From positions 16,234,213 to 16,298,212 of the forward strand of contig OZ234493.1 in the NCBI GenBank assembly GCA_965153455.1: a stretch of 64,000 nucleotides of DNA, given 5' to 3'. The position numbers and the translations under genes were made by a program. The DNA is from Sphagnum compactum (taxonomy: Eukaryota > Bryophyta > Sphagnopsida > Sphagnales). Shown here one piece after another: positions 40,581-52,650 of this stretch (position 1 is its first letter; every line of letters starts with the position of its first letter). A model generated the notes under the pieces. That model was not told the origin of the DNA. It worked only from the letters and a program-made list of their open reading frames with translations, and searched no databases.

Positions 40581-41240
40581 CCCCCCAAAAAAACATTGTT
40601 TTGTTTTCACTATCTATAAAACTAGACAAGAACACAATCACACAATTTTCTAATTATATTTCCTTATTATTAGATATAATTACAAACCCCGCTTCTAGCC
40701 CCCAAATAAAAACCCACTATTAAATTTTCCCCCATTTTATAGACAAGACAAGAACACATCACACATTAAAAAATAAAATCTTCCCTTATTAATAGATATT
40801 ACAAAAATATAACCCCCCAAAAAAACTGTTTGAATTTTTTTTAATCTATAGGCTAGACAAGAACAAATCACACATTAAAAAAATTTATCTTCTTTTATTA
40901 ATAGATATTACAAAAATATTCCCCCCCAAAAACACTGTTTGAATTTTTTTTTAATCTATAGGCTAGATAAGAACACATCACACATTAAAACAATTTATCT
41001 TCCTTTATTAATAGATATTACAAAAATACCCCCAAAGAAAAATTAACTGTTTGATTTTCTCTAATCTATAGGCTAGACAAAAAGCACATCATATATTTAA
41101 AAAAAAATTATCTCTCCTTATTTATTAGATTTTGCAAATAAACAGCCCCCAGAAGAACACTGATTAATTTTCCCTATTTATAGACTAGGCAGGAACACAT
41201 CACTCCATTTTCAGATTATATTTCCTTATTATTTTTGTAA
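40581..41240 (+). repeat. tandem array, six units of about 108-118 bp
   Basis: Units begin at CCCCCC-rich starts near 40581, 40699, 40813, 40921, 41029 and 41145. Each continues through ACTGTTTGA-TTTT, ATCTATAGGCTAGACAAGAA, CACATCACACATT and CTTTATTAATAGATATTACA. The central units (40813 and 40921) are nearly identical and the outer units are progressively diverged, as expected for unequal exchange. There is no coding content. Confidence 0.9.
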
Positions 41241-41549
41241 TAAAAAAATGTGGAAAAAAATTAATATTTAAAAAAATTAAAAAAATCCTATTTAATAATG
41301 TCAACCCTTGAAAGCCTCCTATAGTCCAGGGAAAAGGGGGGGAAACAAAATGACCAATTTAATAAAAAAATTTAGGGCATTAATTCAAAAAGGGCCTCCA
41401 ATCATCATCCATTAGTGATATGTGGGACCCAGTTTGAAAAAGTGGGTACTAGGAATTTAGGCAACTTCCAGCAGTGGGCCCCAATTTTATGAACTAGAAG
41501 ACTAAAAGTGGGTACTAAAAGAGATGCTAAATTTGGAACTGGTCATCAC

Positions 41550-41705
41550 TTTCTGGCGCTATTTATCTACGTACTCCTGCGCTATTTGTGCCGCTATTTT
41601 GGAGCCTGATTAAGCCTGTTCTCCCGCTAAACAGCCGCTAGATATGGCGGGCATTTTGATTTCGCGCCCTTCCTAAACGCGTTGGCAATAACTTCCTCAA
41701 GCGCT
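41550..41705. mobile_element. possible hAT-like short element end (GCGCTA/GCCGCTA-rich)
   Basis: Several GCGCTATTT, GCCGCTATTT, CCCGCTAAAC and GCCGCTAGA words and a GGCGGGC lie within 150 bp of otherwise AT-rich DNA. Clusters of GCGCTA/TAGCGGC words are typical of subterminal regions of non-autonomous hAT elements in plants. I did not find terminal inverted repeats or a target duplication, so the assignment is tentative. Confidence 0.4.
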
Positions 41706-43149
41706 GATTCAGCTCTTTTTTATCTTCACTTCAATTTAATGAGAACTTGGTGATATAGTGGCACAACCCTTTTTTTTTTTTAAAAAATTTTTGTGGGGGG
41801 CTCCCTGTAGGAATTTTTTAAAAATGGTTTCTCTTCAAATTTTTACCCAAATAATTTGAACCCATTTGATTTTATTTTGATATGTTTGGTCACCTTTGTT
41901 TATTAAAATGTGAAAAAAAATTAACCCTATTTAGTTGGGAAGAGTGAGAGGTTTTTGTATGATTGAATGGGGGTGAGGGTTTGGACTAAAGTGGTGTGGT
42001 TCTTCATTTAAAATATATTAAAAAACTTCGGTTTTGACATTGTAAAATTTATTTGGAGTTTCTTTGGGTGGGGTCTTTGAGCCCCAATCTTGCAAATTTA
42101 AAAATATTTTGATTTTGATTTTTAACACATTTTTCAAATTCCAGAATTTTTAGGCTTGATTCAACAAATCGAGTTTAATTTCATGCACACATTACGCACT
42201 CCCCCAATGCTACATAGATTGAATGAGCACAAAGTTTGGCAACGAATTAAAATAAGAGTCTATAATATATATATAGATACAAAGTTCAAAAACTAATTAA
42301 AATTAATGTTTGATTTTAAAGTTTAGCCTACTTGTAAAGTTTCAAAAATGAATCACTTTTCTTACTTAAAGTTTTAAACATTGTTTTAAGAATATTTTTC
42401 CATAGTTCCAGTTTTTGTTTTAGATCTAACGAAAGATTATTTCCATGATCTAGTTCTTATGTTGGTTCCAACAAAAGGGTGTCAACTCATGTTCAAGTCA
42501 AAAAACTTGGATTTAAACTCTTGATTTTTACTAACTATTAACACAACATTGATTTGGACTTGGGACCTATGCTAGGTAGATCTTTTATCAATCATCTTTA
42601 GTTCCGGTCTTAAATTTTTTTTTTGAATTGTCTTGGTTTCGATTCCACATATAAATGGATTTAAGAATCTTTTTATGGTTCTGGTTCTTCAAAACAATTT
42701 TTTTTTTTTGTTTTGGGTTTTGAAAATCAGGTTTAATTGTAATCAAGTTTTTATTAATTCAGAAAAGAATTGGTAATCAATTTTTTCTTCTAAAACATGT
42801 ATCTTGGTTTTGTTGAACATATAAATAGAATTATGAATCTAGTTTTGGGTGTAGTTATTATTTAAAAAAATTAGATTTTAGTTTAAAAATTCTCCAATTT
42901 GGTTTTTAGAACATCTCGACCACAATCCCATAAATGAACTTGTTGCAATTGTTAGTGGTCCCAAAAAGGTAGCACCACCTATGTATCCAACCGATACAAA
43001 CTTGTTGACCCTAATAGAAATCCATTTTCTAACTTGCATTTTTGTGTGGGATATTGAAACTAGGGTGGGGCTATTATCAAATTTTTTGATGGTAAGTGTT
43101 AAAGGTAATGATGTCAACCTTTGTGAAAGAACTTTTTACACTGCACGCA
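41706..43149. other. AT-rich DNA preceding the Harbinger relic
   Basis: This stretch is dominated by A and T runs. No frame can be assigned until the Myb-like ORF1 signal begins. The 5' boundary of the Harbinger element probably lies within this stretch, but its terminal repeat was not found. Confidence 0.4.
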
Positions 43150-43189
43150 TAAGGCAAAAACATTACAATATCAAAGAACAAGAAAGGAA

Positions 43190-43503
43190 AAAAATTGTTG
43201 TTGAAGAGGAGAAGGTTTTGTGCATTACCTTTCTTCACATCTTTCAAAACCTTGTGATAGGGAATGGACAGAAGTCGACTACATTTTGGGAGAGGGTGCA
43301 ACTTCATTGCAATGCCAGTTAACCTTAAGTCTGCATAGAGAGACTGGCAAGGTCATTGGAGACAAAATGGGGGATATCAAACACAATGTTACAAAGTTTT
43401 GTAGGAATTATAGTGCTATGAGCACATTGTGTGAATGGAGGACATTCAATGAAAATACTTTAGACTTGACAATTCACACAAATAATGAACAAAGTAATTC
43501 CTA
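43190..43503 (+). pseudogene. Harbinger ORF1 (Myb/NAM-associated-like) relic
   Basis: The plus strand reads NLVIGNGQKSTTFWERVQLH. After frame changes it reads RSLETKWG and DIKHNVTKFCRNYSAM, then ENTLDLTIH. This is the order seen in the trihelix/Myb-like protein (often annotated as NAM-associated) encoded by plant Harbinger elements: VVGN.QK...FWERV, then RSLE.RW..I...V.KFCG.Y. At least two frameshifts and stops are present. Confidence 0.7.
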
Positions 43504-43539
43504 AATATTTTTAATTCAAAGTTAGCTATTGCCTTTCAA

Positions 43540-44680
43540 TTGCCACAAATGTTCTATGAATCATATTGAAGATTGTAATGAGAATCATGGTTTTCAATTT
43601 GAATGGTGCTTTTAGCATAATCCTCAAATGGAAGTCCTCTTTTGAATGTTATGTTATTTTTCATATCAAGTGATTGTTTCAAGTACAAATTTTGTTCATC
43701 TTCTATTGTCATGTTGTGCAACACTACACAAGCCATCAAGATGTCAGTTATGACTTCATGGTCCCATTGTCTACTAGGGTTTGTTACAATCCCAAATCAC
43801 ATTTATAGAATTCCAAAACATCAATGCACATCCTTGCATGCAACTTCTTGTGCTTTGGCAAAATGTTGTCATTTTTCACCTTAGGGTTCATGGATGTTCT
43901 GCACAAATATAGACCAAGGAGGATAAATTTCGTCGATCAACAAAGAGTAACTAAGATACCTATTACCATTGACCTCAAAAACCAAGTTCATGCCTACGCC
44001 TTGCAACAAATTAAAAATTAATGGTGATTTATCCAACACATTTAAATCATTGGTAATTCAAAAAATGCATCCCAGATTCACAATTCTAGTCGACAATTGC
44101 TTCCAAGATAATCAATTTGTGGCTATTTTCATGAGTGCACTGCCCTTGCGAAGCAACAAGGCAATTCTTCCAATGATAGTGCATAGAGTTTGACGAAGTA
44201 AATATGCCAGGGAAATTTTTCTATGCATTAATCATCATTTGATATTTTGTATCAGCTTGTGATGGTTGTTGCATGTACTCTATTTCAAAGAACTTTCAAA
44301 GAACTTTCATAAATTGTTTCAAGCATTCAGTGGTTGTGCTTTCTCTGATTTTGTAGTATTCATCAAATGGGTCAACACCAAACCATAAGCTAACATTCTC
44401 ATTGCATTTATACATTCTTAAATGGAAGAAAGATTGATGATCCTGCAAAATCTGATTTTGTAAAAAATATGTGCACACACATCTTGCATGATCTTGTAAA
44501 ATAAAGATCAATGCATCCTCTAATGCCTATTAAAAAATGATTCATTTCAGTAGGAGTTGGTGCAAAATAATTTTACAAGGTTCATTGGTGACCCATTGTC
44601 CTTTCTCTTTTTATGTTTGGTTTACACCCAGGCACTGACCTTTTGTGTTTTCGTTGAGGTGCTTCAAGTTCCATATGATC
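43540..44680 (-). pseudogene. Harbinger-type DDE transposase relic
   Basis: From high to low coordinates the minus strand gives VDPFDEYYKIRESTTTECLK, then FPGI and SMHYHWKNC. Next come IILEAIVD, the segment around HELGFEVNG, SLLIDEIYPPWSIFVQ and EKWQHFAKAQEVACKDV. The last piece is MMACVVLHNMTIEDEQNLYL. These are the ordered motifs of plant Harbinger transposases (AVDEYLRIGESTA, FPGMLGS-D-MHW-WKNCP, LADGIYP-W, ACVILHNMIVEDE). Several stops and frame changes make it inactive. Confidence 0.82.
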
Positions 44681-44690
44681 TAGTGTTGCA

Positions 44691-46311
44691 TTGAACCATA
44701 AATCTTTATTCTCATTGTTTGCCAATTTTGCTCTTAAATAGTTGGTTTTTTCAATGTTCCATGGTTGATTTTATTGTTAGGGAAAACAAAAAGATATGAG
44801 TTGTTCTAGTGAAATATAGAGAATTAAGCTCATGTAAAGAGTGATGATAGAAATGAAAAGTGGAGAAAAATGTGTTGACCTTTTGCGAGAGATGACATAT
44901 AAAACAAAAATGATGAGAGTGAATGGGGTTGTTTATTAGGCAAGCCAGCAAAAAGGCATTGATAACCCTTAAAAGTAGCTTACACAGTTCAAGTATAGGG
45001 AATAATGTAGTGTCAAGGGTGGAAATGTTCTTATTAATTAGAACCATAACCAATGATTTTTACTTGTCGAAGAAGTACATGCCCAACATTGGTTCTAGTG
45101 TGGATTAATGTTGGAAGGCCCTTTAATTTGCAAGGTTAAACCTATGGGTTCAAGTTCTTGTGACCTTGACCTGAATTACTATTGGGAGCTTTTTATTTTT
45201 TGGAGTTGCCTTTGACAAAATGTTTAAAAATTCATAGAACTACGTTTGACCAATGTTGGTTAGTTATTTTTTTTTCATAAAATTAAAGTACATTGTAAGA
45301 AAATTAAAAAAAAATCTAGATCCATTAATTGTCAATTTCACTATACAAATAATACCCCTAATTATCAATTTACTCACTTAATTTTTTGGGTAATAATCAA
45401 TGGTTATGCATAAGGGTCAACTATCAAATGCCCACCTTGGGAACTTTGATTATAATTTACCTAGGTGAGGTAGATTATATGGTTTTCATTTTCATTTTTT
45501 TATAAATTTATCATAAACATGTTTAGATTTTTATAATTGATAATCTATTAGGATGAAATTCCAATTATTCAAGTAAGTTATTAAAATGATATAGGGTCTA
45601 GGGTTTAGGGTTTGATTTAACCCTAAATTTTAAACCTTACAAATTTTTTTTTCATATGTTGAGTTTCCCCTATTTTGAAATGGGTTCACACTTGGGCCTA
45701 TGACACATGTCACACTAGTCCATCTATGAAGCGAAGTAGTTCGTTTTGTTTTGTCAAGTTGAGATCTCCCAAACCACAACGCTTCATGCCATGCAAGTTT
45801 TGCTATCTTCAAAAAGCTTTCAACGAGTGGGGGTGCACCAGCTTGGTTGGAGACTGTTTGGAGCTACGGTGTGGAAGCTATTGATAATGGAATCATTTTC
45901 TCAATGAAATCATCTAAAATCAAAACTGAAAAAATTATTGGAAGTTGGGGGCATTCTTGGTGTTGTTGGAAAGCCCTCAACATGTCAGATTTAATAGAGT
46001 TTATTTCACAATTTTCAGAGCTAAGGCCTGGAAGATATTTCTACTTGAGTAGAATTTGTTGCTGGAAATCCAAACAAATTGCAAAAATTAAGTTTGGAAG
46101 GAAAAACCAGTTGACCGCTCAATGTGTTCACACTTGGGCCAATGGCACATGCTACACAAATATGTTAAAGCCAGAATCCAATTTCAGTTCGGAAAATCAG
46201 ATCCAGATTGGGTGCAGTTCTTATTAACCCCCACTGGGACCCATGGTTAACTTACAATCATCTCTAATTAATCCCTGGTTCTAGTCACTTTGAAAATATT
46301 TATAAAAAAAT

Positions 46312-46343
<32 letters not shown>

Positions 46344-47284
46344 TACTTAGATAAACCTAACACATATGTGTAAGGTTTATTATTTAGCTTAATTTATTTT
46401 TAAAAATTAATGTATTCACATGGTGCACATACCCAAGGGTATGTAATTTTGAAAAATTCTATTTTATATGTATTCCTAAATATATGCAAGACATATCCAT
46501 ACTTGGAAAGAGATATATGTGCCAAAAATCTGAGTAAGTAAGATTGAGATAAGTAGACCATGAAACCTACATATATCAATATTCAATTTGTGGGTATTTC
46601 CTATTCTACTAATTTGTTGGGGGTGTGTTGGTGCCAATTTTGTCAATTTGCTTGCATTTTAAGTCTACCAAGTTGTTGGAATGGGGGGGGGGGTCGGTCA
46701 ATAAACCTTTGAGCATGATGATCAATCCCAAACATAGAATGCATGTCTAGTCATAAAAGCCTTGTAAATTTCCTTAGTTGTAGCATTGTGTATGTGTTTA
46801 GCAATAGGCACTTCAACTCCATATTTTGTTGAGAGGTTTTGAATATTTTAAATGTGTTTGTGTGCATGTGTGCTCAGAGATGAATCAAAAACTTTGATTT
46901 TTTGCATTTTGACATGAGATTTGTGCATGATCCCATTGGGTTTGGCCTTTGAAAATTATATCAATACCTCCAAAATGTGGACCGTTTTAAAATTTAAATT
47001 CAATTAAAAATACATATCAAAATTTTTACTCAAATTAGGAGTAAACGATAAGGGATTACTTGGACCCTAACCATCTAGTGGAAACCAAAATTTTATCATA
47101 TGTGGACCTTATCTTGATGGAAAAAAAATAGTGCTAATATATCCTTACTTGAGGGATAGACCCACTGGACTAAAGAATATACCCTTACCCAAGGATATAT
47201 AAAACAATCTACCATCACAACACTAGACAATACACTTCCTTCACTCAGGAAGGGCAATCCAAGTTATGTGACCCATTATGCACC
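44691..47284. other. AT-rich DNA with telomere-like and duplicated motifs, no gene recognised
   Basis: TTCACACTTGGGCC followed by an ATGACACATG/ATGGCACATG word occurs near 45684 and again near 46127, indicating a diverged duplication of about 440 bp spacing. A 126-codon plus frame (45847-46227) overlaps this and shows no family motif. An AT dinucleotide run lies near 46314-46343 and a poly-G run near 46683-46693. Confidence 0.45.
45592..45630 (+). repeat. short interstitial telomere-like sequence
   Basis: AGGGTCTAGGGTTTAGGGTT is followed by TGATTTAACCCTAAA. This gives two to three units of the plant TTTAGGG repeat and a short inverted half that could form a hairpin. Confidence 0.65.
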
Positions 47285-47760
47285 TGCTAGTGCACTATCC
47301 ATTAGATGAATGCAAACTGAATTACCATGGATGAACCAAGGTTCCACTTGGGTAACCCATCCCATAATGCCTCCTACTTCCCCTCCACCCATTTACAGGG
47401 GAATACAGCATCCTTGTATTTAAGTGGTTTTTTGGTACATTGCTGAGTAGGTGAGGCGCTTGGTGGCTCCCAGGTATGGTAGATGCATGTGGATGGTTCG
47501 TACATAGCTAATCACCATGGTGAGCTATGCGACTACAGGAGTACAATGAAAAAGTGTTTCTGGTCCACGCACATCATCCATCCTCCGCGGTGTGTGCTGG
47601 TTCACATATCTGGCTTGGAAATCCTGCCCTTTGAATTCGGCTAGGTGGACATGATTTGTATGTTCAGAGGTGTTCCTCGGGTTTGCTTGTACGAAAAACC
47701 AACTTATAACAAGCTATGTGTCACACTGTGGCCTTGCCATTTACATTAAAACCTCTATTA
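47285..47760 (+). repeat. dispersed repeat family B, copy 3
   Basis: It contains GTTCCACTTGGGTAACCCAT, GGTAGATGCATGTGGATGGT, CTAATCACCATGGTGAGCTA, a TGTTTCTGG-CCACGCACATC segment and ACTTATAACAAGCTA. It matches copy 1 in the ACCATGGT part, copy 2 inverted, and 51214-51420 in its final part. It is the longest copy seen. Confidence 0.65.
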
Positions 47761-48756
47761 AGGGTTAAGAAGAATTATGGAAACTCAAACATTTCACCAT
47801 GCAAAAATATAATCTTCAAAACACCCTCTAGAAGAAACCAAAATCCTCCAAGATATTATAACTTTATAAGCTAATCTCAAGTTTCAACACAAGCTAAAAT
47901 ATCATCTTTCAAAAATCTTCATATAAAAATAGACCTATTATTTATTACCTAGCCGGGGCCAAAATCCATTAAGCTACTATATACTCTATAATGAATCTAA
48001 ACACAATATCCAAGGCCAATGAATTCACCTTTGAATACAAGTTTGTCAAACTTCAAAGTTTTCTTGTAAAAGTCTAGGTAATAGGATGCCAAATGTTGTC
48101 TGCCTTTTCTTCCAATTAGACAAGAATTCCTCATTACTTCCAGTCTAACAAGACCAGAAGCTATTGCCAAATGTTTTTCTGTTGCCTTTGACTGAAATGG
48201 ATAGACACTATCTTCTTGCAAGACAGGAAATAATAAGTGGGGTGTGTGACTGACTCTTTTTTCTTTTCTCCTCATCATCTTCTTTCTCTGCAGGTGATTT
48301 TCTTATACATCGAAACACAGGTATGTGATCAGAATCTGCTAGCAAAGTTGGTGTCTGCAAATGCAGACCTAGTAAGCTTGTGATGAGCAACTCCTGCCAT
48401 GAAAAGAAAAACTGAAGGAAAAAAAACAGATCCTTTTTTTTTTCTTTGCTTCATCATCACACCCAACAATTTTACTTATGCCAACAAGTTGGTACGTCCA
48501 CATGATGTGGGCAAACTTTGTCGTGAAACACAACAAAGTTTGAAACAACAAAACTCTTGATGATTTAGTATCCAAAGTACAAGATTCATCTCAACATTGT
48601 AACCAAACTGAGGGACATCATGTGGGGCCAAGATGGAACACTTTTTCACTGGATGCTCTTGAGTATAGAAACTCGAGTGATGCTGTATGATGGAAAGGGA
48701 AGATTGAACAGGCTATTAATGATTTGAAATTGGGTTGCATGCAGGAAAGCTTGGGA
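47761..48756. other. AT-rich DNA, nothing recognised
   Basis: Open frames on the minus strand near 47997-48575 overlap in different frames and share no motif with a known family. No repeat structure was seen before the array that follows. Confidence 0.4.
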
Positions 48757-49036
48757 GCTTATGATCTGAAAATTGGGTATATGCCAAAACTAAGCTCCAA
48801 AACTGGTCACTGGAAATTTGGGTACACGCCGAAAACTCTTCAAAGCTAATGATTGGAAAATTGGGTACACACCAAAAAAATTGGCTTCAAAGCTTATGAT
48901 TGGAAAATTGGGTACACACCAAAAAAATTGGCTTCAAAGCTTATGATGGGAAATTGAGTATATGCCAAAACTAAGTTTCAAAGCTAATGATTGGAAATTG
49001 AGTATATTCCAAAACTAGGTTTCAAAGCTAATTTTA
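48757..49036 (+). repeat. minisatellite, period about 43-47 bp
   Basis: Six or so units carry the core GATTGGAAAATTGGGTACAC followed by CAAAA and TTCAAAGCTTAT. The GGGTA/GAGTA word recurs near 48775, 48820, 48863, 48910, 48956 and 49000. Two central units are nearly identical. The array is non-coding. Confidence 0.85.
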
Positions 49037-52000
49037 GTTGTGTAGTGTAATGCACTTACTTCACAGTCAAGTGATTGTAAATTAGTTTATGCCCCTACCA
49101 CAACCGCAGTTGGCCTACACAATGATATATGCAGTATCTACATGATAAATGCTTGTTAAGCCGAGATTAAGGGAGCAATTAATCACCCACTCTTTTCAAG
49201 TATTCAATTTCAAGTGTTGGTTAGATGCCCCAATTACACCAAGGTTGCAAAATTTACTCTCCCACATCAAAGAGAGAGGATTAAGACATTCAAGCAACCT
49301 TAGTGGAGTTAACCAATTTATAGTTAGATGACTTATATTTGATTATGGGTCATGAAGCTCACTAGCGTGTTGCACATGTGGGCTTCAAAAGCAAGAATCC
49401 AAAAATCTACTTGATAGTCCCTTGGCAGCTTCAGTACAATGTATTGTAAACATATTATGTTTTTTGTAGAAATGTTGAAAATTTTCCCAAAAAAATTCAA
49501 AGAACAATATGTTGTGAAGGAAAATAAGGAAATCTTTTGGAATATTCACAAACATTCTGTTTTCAACATGGAATCCTCAAAATTGATTAATTGTTTAATG
49601 GACATATGTTGAAGCCATCCATGACACATGTACTCTAATAGTATTAGGGTCCAAGGCTGTGGGCCAGCTGAGGGGAATGAAAGGTCTTAGTGAAATGCAC
49701 CAGGTTCACATATCCATCTAGCAGAATGCAAAATACCTACATACCCAACCTAATTACAAAATTTATCCTTCGTAGAAGATGTATATGCCATACTCCTAAA
49801 CCTAGCTTAGATTCTCACTCTACAAAACTGAATTAGGGTTTATGCTTTCATTGTGCAATGCCATGTACTACTTACTACTACCTGCCTGGTATGGACTTGA
49901 GGTAATATTAGGCTTATACTAATCTCAATATTAAATATAGGCCTACCTTATATGAGTAGTGTATTTTTTTTGGGGGGATGAATTTTCACATTATGGTGAT
50001 TTTTTGGCAATTTTTAAAAAATATAAATTTGAAAAAAAATTGCCTAGAAATTGGAAAATTTTACCAGACTTTGGAACCACGAAGTTGGCAAAAAAGAAAA
50101 CCCCTGCATATGCGCAAAAAAATCAGCCTTCAACCCTAATACTAGGACCATGCTGATAATATGAAAGTTTAAGAAAATCCAATAATGCCCATATCAAGTT
50201 GGTATGAAATTTTTAAAAATCTCAATATCAATATCAATTCTAATATCAATTCGAGGCTGGTAAAAAAGGATCCACACTGATATGTTCAAACTTTCCACAA
50301 TTCAATATTGAGGTTTATCAACACAAATACCAGCCATCCTCCAACAAGCTTTCAGATTACATAAAAATTAACTCACCATCCGCATTAGTGCTTGCCCATT
50401 GAATTATAGCTGGAAGCCATGAATAAATATAAAAAATTAGTTCTTTAAAACCCTAAATTCTGGTCAAGTAGTGGTCTCAATCTTTATATTCAAAAACCAT
50501 CTACTGAGCATGGTGGGTATCAACAGGGATATCAATGGAGGACACCATATGAGGAAATATACAAGTGTTGGGTCATCAGTACCTACTTTGACAGTTGAGA
50601 GTTGTCCATATGTTTTGGTTCTAGTTCCAGTTAGTTACTGAACTGAATCCAGAACCAAAACCAGAAGAAATCCTTTTTGGGATAATCTGCAGTCTGAAAC
50701 TGGATTCCTGGTTCCACTTAATGTGTGCAACCAGAACCGAAGGTTCTTCTTCATAAGAGTAAGAACCACCCAACACTAGAATACACCAGCAAGGTCATAC
50801 CTGTGTTTTTTTCCTGAAATTTTTTGAAAAATAAATTGGGGAAATTTTGGAATTTTTTGTTTATCTAGCAGCATCAACTTGGTTAATTTTGCTAATTTTT
50901 TTGTTAAAAGCTTCTTGAAAAAAAATGAAAAAAAAAGCACTGGGTCATGTGAGTCTAGTTGGTTTCTTCATATCAGGACAAATACCAGTCTTTATTTCAA
51001 GGTTCCATTGATATATCTGTCCAATCAATACAACAAAAGGTGTTTATGGACATCAAGTGATTTGACTAGATTTTGAGTGAATTCATCGGTCCCAATGAAG
51101 AAGAGGAACTAGTGCAGATACAATGAATTCACCGATAACCAAGGATTAATGAATTATACCCACATTTTATAATAATGAATATAAATTTATTTCGTATGTA
51201 CGTAACCACTCTGATTAGGGTTTAGGGTTTAATAATGAAAAAGTGTTCCTATCCACATATCATACATCCTGCATGGTGTGTTGGTGGGTGATGGTGTGGG
51301 TACTCTGGCTGGGGCCAAAGATATGGGTACCCAACTGAAGAGAACTTGAGTTCTCCAGTACAAAGGGTAAAACTTATAATAAGCTAATCTGAGAAAAGCA
51401 AAAATAGCCAGCAAAAGTGAAGTGGTACTCACTGGAGGGTGAATAAAAAAATGTGAAAAAAATTGGGTCCTTTATGAGCCACAGGGCAGAGTAGTAAATA
51501 AGTAAATAATAAATGAGTTAGGCATGCTTGCAAAAAAGAGAGTAAATAAATAAAACACACAAGACAAGGCAAAATAGGTGGCTGCTGTAAGAAAGTAAAA
51601 GTAAAGGTTTGAAGAGGCTCCTAAAAAATAGGGGATATATCACAGGGAGGAAAGACAAAAAAGAAGTTAGAAAAAAAAGTCCAAAAACATAATGACAAAA
51701 AAAAAAAAAAAAAAAAAACAAAACTATTATTAAATCCCATTGACAGCAATAAAGAGAGCTGATATAATTATCCCTCCCTTCCCCCCCCCCTACCCACCTG
51801 AATAGTGAAATCAATCCCTCCTATTTAGTTCCTAAAATAAAACCTAATTTCCAAAATAAAACAATAATCTAAGAGTAGCTTAATTTAGTTTTACTTATTG
51901 ATTAACTATTTTGTTAGTGAGTGCAACAGGCTAGGCGAATTATCAGCAACAGAAATTAATTAAGGTAATTAAAAATTAAATTAAGTTTAATTACTAATTA

Positions 52001-52540
52001 ATTATAAACCACAGTGCAACCAGGCTAGTAACCAGGTGCTTTGTCTAAAACCTTGTTTTCCAAAAACAAAAATAAGATTAGATTAATTAGTTTTTTACTT
52101 ATCAATTAACAATATCACCAATGCAACATGCTCTTGATTAATCAGATGATTAAACTTTAGATTAATTAACATTAATCAGGAACTAACTATAGCCAGTAAC
52201 TGCAGAAGATTAATCATGTGATTAATATTTGCTTGACTAAATTCAACTATTAATTAAACTTATATATATATCCTAGAGTTTTTATTGTAACTATTTCTGT
52301 AAATGGGTTTTAAGACTACTTAGTAAGTAGTAAGTAGCAGCCTAGTGGATAGACTTCCCCTTTCCCCCATTTCTGTTGTTGCCAAAAAAACACTTGAGAA
52401 TTTTCAGAGCTTCTTAAATTACACTTAATTTTGTGGTTATTGCTAACTACTTGAGAATTCCCAGACCTTTAATTCATTACAGTAATAATAATAATAATAA
52501 TTTGAAAAAAAAAAACAAAATAAAATAAAATAAAATAAAA
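49037..52540. other. AT-rich intergenic DNA, no gene recognised
   Basis: It holds a partial family B repeat (51214-51420), a poly-A run near 51699-51718 and, at its right end, ATA and AAAAT microsatellites (52482-52543). Near 50600-50760 the words AACCAGAA and GGTTCT recur without clear periodicity. No coding signal was found. Confidence 0.45.
51214..51420 (+). repeat. dispersed repeat family B, partial copy 4, with telomere-like start
   Basis: It starts with ATTAGGGTTTAGGGTTTAAT and continues with AAGTGTTCCTATCCACATAT, CATCCTGCATGGTGTGTTGG and AAACTTATAATAAGCTAA. These match the last part of the copy at 47285-47760. The telomere-like start is not present in that copy. Confidence 0.55.
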
Positions 52541-52544
52541 TACT

Positions 52545-52650
52545 TTCTCTCTCTCTCTCGGGGGGCGCGTTTGCGGAGCTTGGCGTCGCATTTGCGGAGC
52601 TTTTTCTATTTTGAGAGAGAGAGAGGGAGAGAGAGAGAGAGAGAGAGAGC
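52545..52650. repeat. CT tract and GA tract flanking a short GC-rich segment
   Basis: A CT run of about 16 bp (52543-52558) and a GA run of about 36 bp (52614-52649) flank GGGGGGCGCGTTTGCGGAGC. Within the flanked segment, TTTGCGGAGCTT occurs twice. The opposed CT and GA tracts could pair as an imperfect hairpin. The location upstream of the third gene suggests a distal leader or promoter. Confidence 0.75.

Larger units (their letters stand above)
43150..44690. mobile_element. PIF/Harbinger transposon relic
   Basis: Two convergent decayed genes of the PIF/Harbinger superfamily lie back to back: a Myb-like ORF1 on the plus strand and a DDE transposase on the minus strand. In intact elements the two proteins act together in excision, with the Myb-like partner aiding nuclear import and DNA binding. 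Both copies here are interrupted. Terminal inverted repeats and the usual 3-bp target duplication were not located. Confidence 0.75.
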
